A stretch of DNA of 64,000 nucleotides, taken from the NCBI GenBank assembly GCA_947630175.1, contig CANRGJ010000011.1:1-64000 (forward strand). The letters run 5' to 3'. The notes under the pieces were generated by a model that had not been told where the DNA came from, searched no databases, and was given only the letters and a program-made list of their open reading frames with translations. Of this stretch, positions 57,393 to 64,000 are shown in pieces. The position numbers and the translations under genes were made by a program. The stretch is from an uncultured Ruminiclostridium sp. GTDB taxonomy: Bacteria; Bacillota; Clostridia; Oscillospirales; Ruminococcaceae. Numbering within the stretch: position 1 is the first letter of the stretch; each line of letters opens with the position of its first letter.

Positions 57393-57474
57393 TCGCAGTC
57401 GACAATCCCAATCCGTTTTTTGCCGCAGGCAAAAAACTCCACAACTGTACACTGTCAACTGTACACTGTACACT
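57393..57474. repeat. Partial heptad element H5
   Basis: gacaatcccaatccgttttttgccgcaggcaaaaaactccacaactgtacactgtcaactgtacactgtacac; inverse of part of H3. Confidence 0.8.
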
Positions 57475-57493
57475 TTTTTTGAGCCCTTGGGCT

Positions 57494-57525
57494 CAAAAAA
57501 ATGACCGCAGCTTAACGCTGCGGTC
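57494..57525 (-). terminator. Terminator of glnN
   Basis: gaccgcagcttaacgctgcggtc preceded on + strand by A-run (T-run on minus). Confidence 0.8.
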
Positions 57526-57606
57526 AAAGGAAAAGGGTGCAGGTATCTTAAAGCATATTTGCTTTAAGGCATATTTTATTTATGTTCTACACATTTCTCC
57601 GCCGTA

Positions 57607-59700
57607 TCAGTTTACGCTGAACAGCAGGTCGGAATAAGTGGGGATAGGCCAGTAATCTGCTCCTACAACAGTTTCAAGCTCGTCTGCCACAGCTCTCAGG
57701 GACTGCATTGAAGCGAACACGGTGTCGTGGAAGAACTTTGCGTTCTCCATAACGTCGGTGATGGCGTGAGCCTTGGCGATAAGCTCCTCAAGCTCCTTGA
57801 TGTGAGCGTTCAGGCTGTCTGCAAGGGAGACGACCTTCTGCGCAAGCTCGGTCTCTGCGCCCGCCTTGAAGCCTGCCGCTTTCTTGGAGGCAACTGCGTC
57901 GCAGATGTCCTTTTCAAACTTCAGAACTGCGGGGAGTATCTGGCGCTTTGCCATATCGACGGTGGTCTGAGCCTCGATGTTCAGCACCTTTTCGTAATTT
58001 TCAAGGAGAGTTTCCGTTCTTGAATGTATCTCTATCTCGCTGAATACCTTATGCTTTGTGAACAGCTTTACGTTTGCCTCGTCCTCGAAGTGAGGAACTG
58101 CGTCCACAGTGGAAACGAGGTTGGGAAGTCCTCTCTTCTTTGCCTCCTCTATCCAGCTTGCGTCATAGCCGTTGCCGTTGAAGATTATCCTCTTATGCTC
58201 GGTAAAGGTCTTGATGAGCAGGGCGTTCAGCGCGGACTTGAAGTCGGGAGCTTTTTCCAGCTCGTCGGCAAATTCGCACAGCGCGTCAGCAACGATGGTG
58301 TTAAGCACGATGTTGGGTCCCGCTATGTTAAGAGTAGAGCCTACGCTCCTGAACTCGAACTTGTTGCCTGTGAAGGCGAAAGGAGAAGTCCTGTTTCTGT
58401 CGGTGGTGTCCTTGGGGAAGGTGGGGAGGGTGGATACGCCGATGTCAAACTGCTTGTGCAGGTCTTTTGTGTGGCTGCCGCTTACCAAAGCTTCAATAAC
58501 GTCGGTCAGCTCTTCGCCCAAGAATACGGAGATTATTGCGGGAGGAGCCTCGTTTGCACCAAGTCTGTGATCGTTGCCTGCGCTGGCTACGGAAAGTCTG
58601 AGCAGGTCAGCGTGTTCGTCCACCGCCTTGATTATCGCCGCAAGGAAGGTGAGGAACTGCGCGTTCTCAATAGGAGAATCGCCGGGGTTCAGCAGGTTCT
58701 GTCCGTCGTTGGTGGACAAAGCCCAGTTGTCGTGCTTGCCTGAGCCGTTAACGCCTGCAAAGGGCTTTTCGTGGAGCAGGCAGGCAAGGCCGTGCTTTTT
58801 CGCTACCTTCTGCATAAGCTCCATTGTGAGCTGATTGTGGTCGGCGGCAAGGTTGGCGTTTTCAAATACGGGAGCACATTCGTGCTGTGCGGGAGCGACC
58901 TCGTTATGCTTGGTCTTGGAGGGAACGCCCAAATTCCACAGCGTTCTGTCAAGGTCCTTCATATAGTCGCTTACTCTCTGCTTTATGGTGCCGAAGTAGT
59001 GATCTTCAAGCTCCTGTCCTTTAGGAGGCGCTGCGCCGAAAAGGGTGCGTCCCGTGAAGATAAGGTCTTTTCTCTTGCTGTAAAGCGCTTCGTCCACAAG
59101 GAAATATTCCTGCTCTGCGCCCACAGTTGCAACTACTCTCTTGGTAGTCGTGTTTCCGAACAGGCGGAGTATACGCAGAGCCTGATTTGAAACTGCGTCC
59201 ATAGAACGGAGCAGAGGGGTCTTTTTGTCCAGCGCTTCGCCTGAGTATGAGCAGAAAGCGGTGGGTATATAAAGGGTGTTATCCTTTACGAAAGCGTATG
59301 AAGTGGGGTCCCATGCGGTATAGCCTCTCGCCTCGAAAGTGGCTCTAAGTCCGCCTGAGGGGAATGAAGACGCGTCAGGCTCGCCCTTTATCAGCTCCTT
59401 ACCTGAAAACTCCATTATAACAGTGCCGCCCTTCTGGGGGCTGATGAAGCTGTCGTGCTTTTCGGCGGTTATTCCCGTCATAGGCTGGAACCAGTGGGTG
59501 TAGTGAGTTGCGCCCTTTTCGATAGCCCAGTCCTTCATAGCGTGAGCTACGACTGCGGCAACGGAGCTGTCAAGCTCGGTGCCCGACTCGATAGTGTCCA
59601 TAAGCGCCTTGTATGTGCCCTTTGGCAGGCGCTCTCTCATTGTTTCGGCGTTAAAGGAATCGCAGCCGAAATTTTCTCTTACGTCATAATTTTCTGACAT
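57607..59700 (-). CDS. glnN: Glutamine synthetase type III
   Basis: 697 aa; '[20 protein letters not shown]', '[37 protein letters not shown]', '[15 protein letters not shown]'. Confidence 0.96.
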   Translation of the reverse strand: MSENYDVRENFGCDSFNAETMRERLPKGTYKALMDTIESGTELDSSVAAVVAHAMKDWAIEKGATHYTHWFQPMTGITAEKHDSFISPQKGGTVIMEFSGKELIKGEPDASSFPSGGLRATFEARGYTAWDPTSYAFVKDNTLYIPTAFCSYSGEALDKKTPLLRSMDAVSNQALRILRLFGNTTTKRVVATVGAEQEYFLVDEALYSKRKDLIFTGRTLFGAAPPKGQELEDHYFGTIKQRVSDYMKDLDRTLWNLGVPSKTKHNEVAPAQHECAPVFENANLAADHNQLTMELMQKVAKKHGLACLLHEKPFAGVNGSGKHDNWALSTNDGQNLLNPGDSPIENAQFLTFLAAIIKAVDEHADLLRLSVASAGNDHRLGANEAPPAIISVFLGEELTDVIEALVSGSHTKDLHKQFDIGVSTLPTFPKDTTDRNRTSPFAFTGNKFEFRSVGSTLNIAGPNIVLNTIVADALCEFADELEKAPDFKSALNALLIKTFTEHKRIIFNGNGYDASWIEEAKKRGLPNLVSTVDAVPHFEDEANVKLFTKHKVFSEIEIHSRTETLLENYEKVLNIEAQTTVDMAKRQILPAVLKFEKDICDAVASKKAAGFKAGAETELAQKVVSLADSLNAHIKELEELIAKAHAITDVMENAKFFHDTVFASMQSLRAVADELETVVGADYWPIPTYSDLLFSVN

Positions 59701-59719
59701 TTCCCTTTTCCTCCTGAAT

Positions 59720-59761
59720 AAAAAAATGGGCGTTCTGACAGCACGAAACTGTCAAAACGCC
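59720..59761 (-). terminator. Leader terminator hairpin between promoter and RBS of glnN
   Basis: Minus strand ggcgttttgacag-tttcgtg-ctgtcagaacgcc (13-bp stem with one G:U) then C A TTTTTTT, followed by AGGAGG and ATG. Confidence 0.75.
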
Positions 59762-59780
59762 TTTGTTTTGCTTGTGTTTT

Positions 59781-59809
59781 ATTTTACAATATATGCTCTG
59801 TTTTGTCAA
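59781..59809 (-). promoter_or_regulatory. Sigma-70-type promoter of glnN
   Basis: Minus strand TTGACA, 17 bp spacer, TAAAAT. Confidence 0.8.
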
Positions 59810-59898
59810 TTGGTGATATTATAAATTTTTTTCGTTTTTGCAGGATTTTTTTGTGAAACTTGCAAAAATAAGATACCGCAGGAGAGCTTCATTCCCAC

Positions 59899-59927
59899 TT
59901 GATTTTTTCCTCCTGTTCTGCTATACT
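59899..59927 (+). promoter_or_regulatory. Promoter of proBA
   Basis: TTGATT, 17 bp, TATACT. Confidence 0.6.
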
Positions 59928-59959
59928 TTATTTAATAACATCTTTTTGAGGGAACGGTT

Positions 59960-60748
59960 ATGGACGGATTTGATTTTTCCGCAAGAAAGCGGGTAGTTAT
60001 AAAGGTGGGGACCTCCACCCTCGCCTACAAAACGGGGAACATAAACCTGCGCCGCACAAAACGGCTGATAGAAGCGCTCAGCGATTTGAAAAACGCGGGT
60101 CACGACGTTATTCTGGTGACGTCGGGAGCAGTTGGCGTCGGCGCGGGCAGTCTGGGACTTACCCAAAAGCCTAAGGAAATTCCGCTGAAGCAGGCATGCG
60201 CCGCTATCGGGCAAAGCAGGCTGATGAGCTTTTATCGCTCGGAATTTGCAAGATTTAACCACACGGTCGCCCAGATACTTGCCACCCGTGACGTTTTCAG
60301 CAACAAAACTCGGCGTGAAAATATCTACAACACTATGCACACTCTGCTTTCTATGGGAGTTATTCCCATAATCAACGCCAACGACAGCGTTTCGGTGGAG
60401 CAGCTGGACTTTGACGAGAACGACACGCTGTCCGCACTGATAGCCGAGGTGTGCGAGGCGGAGCTTTTAGTGATACTCACCGACGTGGACGGGCTTTACG
60501 ACAAAAATCCCGCCCTGCCTGACGCAAAGTTCATTCCCGTAGTGAACAGGATAACCGACAGTATGATAGCTTCCGCTGGCGAAAAGGGCAGCGAGCTTGC
60601 CAGCGGCGGTATGCTCACAAAGTTAGAGGCGGCGCAGATAGCGGGAGAAGCGAACATTCCCACCGCCATAATCAAAGGGGAAAACCCCGATATTCTGTAC
60701 GATCTGTTTGAGAACAAGGCAAAATGCACCTTGTTCGATCTGAAATGA
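59960..60748 (+). CDS. proB: Glutamate 5-kinase
   Basis: 'RVVIKVGTSTLAYKTGNINL', 'VTSGAVGVGAGSLGL', 'NANDSVSVEQLDFDENDTLSALIA', 'GSELASGGMLTKLEAAQIA'; no PUA domain. Confidence 0.95.
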   Translation: MDGFDFSARKRVVIKVGTSTLAYKTGNINLRRTKRLIEALSDLKNAGHDVILVTSGAVGVGAGSLGLTQKPKEIPLKQACAAIGQSRLMSFYRSEFARFNHTVAQILATRDVFSNKTRRENIYNTMHTLLSMGVIPIINANDSVSVEQLDFDENDTLSALIAEVCEAELLVILTDVDGLYDKNPALPDAKFIPVVNRITDSMIASAGEKGSELASGGMLTKLEAAQIAGEANIPTAIIKGENPDILYDLFENKAKCTLFDLK

Positions 60749-60758
60749 GAGGATAAGT

Positions 60759-62003
60759 ATGAGCTATCTTGAAGAGCTTGGCGTTAACGCCAAAAAAGCG
60801 GAAAAAGCAATGCGGGGAATTTCCTCCGCACAAAAGGACAACGCCCTTGAGGAGATCGCAAAGGCGCTGGAGGAAAATCAATCGCTTATCATAAGCGAAA
60901 ACAAAAAGGACCTGGAAAACGCCGTCAAAAAGGAAATGTCAAAGGCGATGCAGGACAGGCTGAAGCTGGACGAAAAGCGGATAAAGGGTATGGCGGACGG
61001 CGTGCGCAAGCTGATATCCCTCCCTGACCCTGTGGGGCGTGTTCTGGGCGGACACGAGCTGCCAAACGGACTTAAAATAGTCAAAAAAAGCGTTCCTCTC
61101 GGCGTTGTGGGAATTATTTTCGAGTCAAGACCCAACGTCACCGTTGACGCCGCAGCTATCTGCCTTAAATCGGGGAACGTTTCAGTCCTGCGGGGCGGCA
61201 GCGACGCCATAAACAGCAACAAGTGCCTTGTGGAGATAATGAGGAATGCGGTGAAAAAAGCGGGGCTTCACGAGAACGCAGTGAGCCTTGTCACCAACAC
61301 CTCAAGGGAAACGGCTGGGGAATTTATGAAGCTGAACCGCTATATCGACGTGCTGATACCGAGAGGGGGCGGCGGGCTTATCCATACGGTAGTTAACAAC
61401 GCAACGATCCCCGTTATCCAGACGGGAGAGGGAAACTGCTCGGTTTACGTGGACAGCTCGGCGGATATTGAAAAGGCGGTAAACATAGTTGACAACGGCA
61501 AAACTCAGCGCCCCTCGGTGTGCAACGCCATTGAAAATCTGATAGTTCACAGGGATATTGCGGAAAAGTTCCTGAAAGCGCTTTGCGAAAGATGGCATGG
61601 CAAGGTGAAAATCCTTGGAGATGAAACTGCCGCAAAATATATCAAGGTAGACGGAATTGCCGCAAGCGAGGATTACGCCACGGAATTTCTCGATTACACA
61701 ATTGCGGTGAAGACCGTTGAAAACACGGACGAGGCGATAGATTTCATCAACGCCTACGGCACAAAGCACAGCGAGTGCATTGTGACGGAAAGTCTTGCAA
61801 ATGCGGAAAAATTTCAGCGCGAGGTGGACGCCGCCGCGGTATACGTCAACGCGTCCACGCGCTTTACAGACGGCGGAGAGTTCGGAATGGGAGCAGAGAT
61901 AGGAATTTCCACCCAGAAGCTCCACGCAAGAGGTCCTATGGGACTGGAGGAAATGACCACCTACAAGTATCTGATAAACGGAAACGGACAGATACGGGGC
62001 TGA
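60759..62003 (+). CDS. proA: Gamma-glutamyl phosphate reductase
   Basis: 'VPLGVVGIIFESRPNVTVDAAAICLKSGNVSVLRGGSDAINSN', 'GEFGMGAEIGISTQKLHARGPMGLEEMTTYKYLI'. Confidence 0.96.
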   Translation: MSYLEELGVNAKKAEKAMRGISSAQKDNALEEIAKALEENQSLIISENKKDLENAVKKEMSKAMQDRLKLDEKRIKGMADGVRKLISLPDPVGRVLGGHELPNGLKIVKKSVPLGVVGIIFESRPNVTVDAAAICLKSGNVSVLRGGSDAINSNKCLVEIMRNAVKKAGLHENAVSLVTNTSRETAGEFMKLNRYIDVLIPRGGGGLIHTVVNNATIPVIQTGEGNCSVYVDSSADIEKAVNIVDNGKTQRPSVCNAIENLIVHRDIAEKFLKALCERWHGKVKILGDETAAKYIKVDGIAASEDYATEFLDYTIAVKTVENTDEAIDFINAYGTKHSECIVTESLANAEKFQREVDAAAVYVNASTRFTDGGEFGMGAEIGISTQKLHARGPMGLEEMTTYKYLINGNGQIRG

Positions 62004-62019
62004 CAAAGGAAAGGTATAA

Positions 62020-62838
62020 ATGAAAAAGAAAAACGAAAAACGCATAACACCCGAAAATCCAAAAAAGGAAAAAAGAGAAAAACAGCCGAGAGTGCTGGAA
62101 TCCCTGGAGGGGAGCATTGCCGAGGTGGAAAACGAGATAGCCGAGGAGGAGCAGGAGGACAGCTCCTTTGACCCGTACGCTCCCGTGGCGAAAAACCGCA
62201 GGCTGTTCTTTGTCGTAGGACTTATCACCGCCGTTCTTGCGGTGGTGGGACTGGTAACGGTGATAAAAGGCGCAGTGGGAATGGTCGGGGATATGGTAAA
62301 TCAAACCGCCTTGAAGGAGGAATTTGCCGCTTTCCTTTATCCCGTGGTAATAACTGACGCTCCCGCCTTTGAAAATACGGAAAAAGCTCCTCCCTCAGCG
62401 GTGATAAACGCCGCTATCTGGAGGATAATCATGAGTGGGAATACCGACAAATACGAAAACGACGGCTTATACATGACCGTTTCGGAGATAGACGTGGAAA
62501 GTGCGGCAGTTTCCCTGTTCGGTCACGGCGTTCCCATACAGCACCAGACGGTGGGCGTGGGCAGTACGGTATTCAGCTATAACGAGGAAACAAAGTCCTA
62601 TCTCGTCCCCGTAAGACCCAACTATAACTCCTACTGGCCGAGAGTAAGCGAGATAAGCAGCGTAGGTGAGCTTTTCACGGTGACTGTTGAATATATGCCC
62701 CCGTCAATGTACGTGGCGGAGGGGCTGGAATATACCCAGACCCCTGACAAAACTATGATCTACACCGTTTCAAGGACCGCCTCCTCAATGACAGTAAATT
62801 CCATTTCCTACGGAAATGATAACAACTATGACCAGTGA
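62020..62838 (+). CDS. Single-TM protein of unknown function
   Basis: Basic/acidic N-terminus, TM 'LFFVVGLITAVLAVVGLVTVIKGAVGMVG', extracellular domain; overlaps yigZ-like gene by 23 bp. Confidence 0.75.
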   Translation: MKKKNEKRITPENPKKEKREKQPRVLESLEGSIAEVENEIAEEEQEDSSFDPYAPVAKNRRLFFVVGLITAVLAVVGLVTVIKGAVGMVGDMVNQTALKEEFAAFLYPVVITDAPAFENTEKAPPSAVINAAIWRIIMSGNTDKYENDGLYMTVSEIDVESAAVSLFGHGVPIQHQTVGVGSTVFSYNEETKSYLVPVRPNYNSYWPRVSEISSVGELFTVTVEYMPPSMYVAEGLEYTQTPDKTMIYTVSRTASSMTVNSISYGNDNNYDQ

Positions 62839-63454
62839 GTACAGGACGATAGCAGAAGCCGCAAGCGCCTCCTTTATCGAAAGGAAGTCGGAGTTTATCG
62901 GATATATTTCCCCCTGTCAGAATGAACAGCAGGCGCTGGACTTTATAAACGAGATACGCAGACTGCACAGGAAAGCCACTCACAACTGCTATGCCTATAT
63001 CCTGCGGGATAACAACATCAGCCGCCACAGCGACGACGGCGAGCCCTCAGGCACAGCGGGAGCGCCTATTTACGAGGTACTTAAGCGTGAGGGGCTGACC
63101 GACGTGTGCTGTGTGGTGACAAGATATTTCGGCGGTATTTTGCTTGGTGCGGGCGGTCTGGTAAGAGCCTACGCAAACGGCGCAAAAATCGCCGTTGACA
63201 GCGCAGTCATCAAGGAAATGGCTGTGGCAAGGCGTTTAAAGCTTTCAATGGACTATTCCCTTTATGGCAAGACGGGCGCATTGTTCACCGCATTTGCAGT
63301 CAAACTGCAAAATGAGGAATTTTCCTCCTCGGTGGAGCTTGAGCTTTGCGTCAGGGAGGAAAAAAGCGGCGAGTTCAAGTCTCAGCTTGTGGACTTGTGC
63401 TGTGGCAAGGTCGAAATAGAGGATATGGGGACAGAAGAGTTTGATTTCAGTTGA
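62816..63454 (+). CDS. YigZ family (UPF0029/IMPACT-like) protein
   Basis: 'IERKSEFIGYISPCQNEQQALDFINEIRRLHRKATHNCYAYIL', 'HSDDGEPSGTAGAPIYEVL', 'VVTRYFGGILLGAGGLVRAYANGAK'. Confidence 0.94.
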   Translation: MITTMTSEYRTIAEAASASFIERKSEFIGYISPCQNEQQALDFINEIRRLHRKATHNCYAYILRDNNISRHSDDGEPSGTAGAPIYEVLKREGLTDVCCVVTRYFGGILLGAGGLVRAYANGAKIAVDSAVIKEMAVARRLKLSMDYSLYGKTGALFTAFAVKLQNEEFSSSVELELCVREEKSGEFKSQLVDLCCGKVEIEDMGTEEFDFS

Positions 63455-63628
63455 CAGTTGACAGTGTACAAGTACAGTTAACAGTTGACAGTGTACAGTG
63501 TAAAGTTGTGGTATCGCCTGCGGCGATTGATTTAGGATTGCCGCCTGCAAATTTGTGACTGTCATTTCAAATCCGTCCGCGAAGCGGACTCCACAACTGT
63601 CAACTGTCAACTGTACACTGTCAACTAT
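63447..63628. repeat. Heptad-bounded palindromic element H6
   Basis: cagttgacagttgacagtgtac...gttgtggtatcgcctgcggcgat...attgccgcctgcaaatttgtgactgtcatttcaaatccgtccgcg...ccacaactgtcaactgtcaactgtacactgtcaac. Confidence 0.85.
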
Positions 63629-63668
63629 AAAGAAATTCTCCGCAGCTTTCGCTGCGGAGAATTTCTTT
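63629..63668. terminator. Bidirectional terminator
   Basis: aaagaaattctccgcagctttcgctgcggagaatttcttt. Confidence 0.8.
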
Positions 63669-64000
63669 ATTTTATAAGTTCTGCTATCAATGCACCCTTT
63701 GTAAGGTCGCCTCTGTAAATGAAAGCGCCTGACTTTGCGGCAGCGATGTAGTCGTAACCGCCCTTGGTTATCTTCAGCACTTCCTCCGCGGAGGTATCAA
63801 CGATACCGTCTGCAAGGTAATAGTCTGCCTGAATTACCTGCTTGTCGTATTCGGGGTCTGCGTTTACCGCAATGTAGAAGGTGCCGACTTCACGGACGTT
63901 CACCTGAATGGCTATCGCAAAGGGTATGTCCTTGACGTTCTTTTTCTCCAGCTTTTTCCATACCGCTGTGGTGAGCTTGTCAAGCGTTACCTTGGGCTTT
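63667..64000 (-). CDS. Partial CDS continuing past window end; weakly SCP2-like small protein
   Basis: Frame stays open to base 64000: ...KPKVTLDKLTTAVWKKLEKKNVKDIPFAIAIQVNVREVGTFYIAVNADPEYDKQVIQADYYLADGIVDTSAEEVLKITKGGYDYIAAAKSGAFIYRGDLTKGALIAELIK. The listed ORF start at 63903 is an internal GTG. Confidence 0.6.
   Translation of the reverse strand, partial: KPKVTLDKLTTAVWKKLEKKNVKDIPFAIAIQVNVREVGTFYIAVNADPEYDKQVIQADYYLADGIVDTSAEEVLKITKGGYDYIAAAKSGAFIYRGDLTKGALIAELIK

Noticed and set aside
1-64000. tRNA, rRNA, prophage or IS transposase genes
   Set aside because: None recognised on reading; a tRNAscan/Infernal/ISfinder run would be needed to exclude them formally.

Overview
The window looks like a chromosomal segment from a low-to-mid GC Firmicute, probably a Clostridia/Oscillospiraceae (Ruminococcus-like) genome; this is inferred from gene content, not from a search. 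Core genes include gltB-gltD, proB-proA, type III glutamine synthetase (glnN), a PcrA/UvrD helicase, two base-excision DNA glycosylases, rnhA, rmuC, NAD(P)HX repair (nnrDE), a MATE exporter, a P-type ATPase and a GntR/ABC module. The most interesting accessory material is: (1) a ~14 kb minus-strand locus with two LolD/MacB-type ABC ATPases (one fused to an AbrB/SpoVT-like domain), a giant solute-binding protein, TWO MalF/MalG-type permease pairs, an NHL/TPR membrane protein, a Yip1-like protein and a DUF5696-type protein; (2) a DHHW-DHHW-FkbH(HAD-IIIC)-ACP cassette; (3) seven copies of a modular DNA element made of five consecutive hairpins (two constant outer, three variable inner) whose arms change in a compensatory way; (4) a second family of palindromic elements bounded by degenerate heptads (CAGTTGA/CAGTGTA), three of which supply the stop codon of the preceding gene; (5) a ~243 bp structured dispersed repeat; (6) a predicted ECF sigma/anti-sigma pair with two near-identical promoter-like boxes; (7) a short leader with a strong terminator between a consensus promoter and glnN. 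No tRNA, rRNA, CRISPR array, prophage or classical IS transposase was recognised. Product calls come from reading motifs and remembered family signatures; no database search was run.
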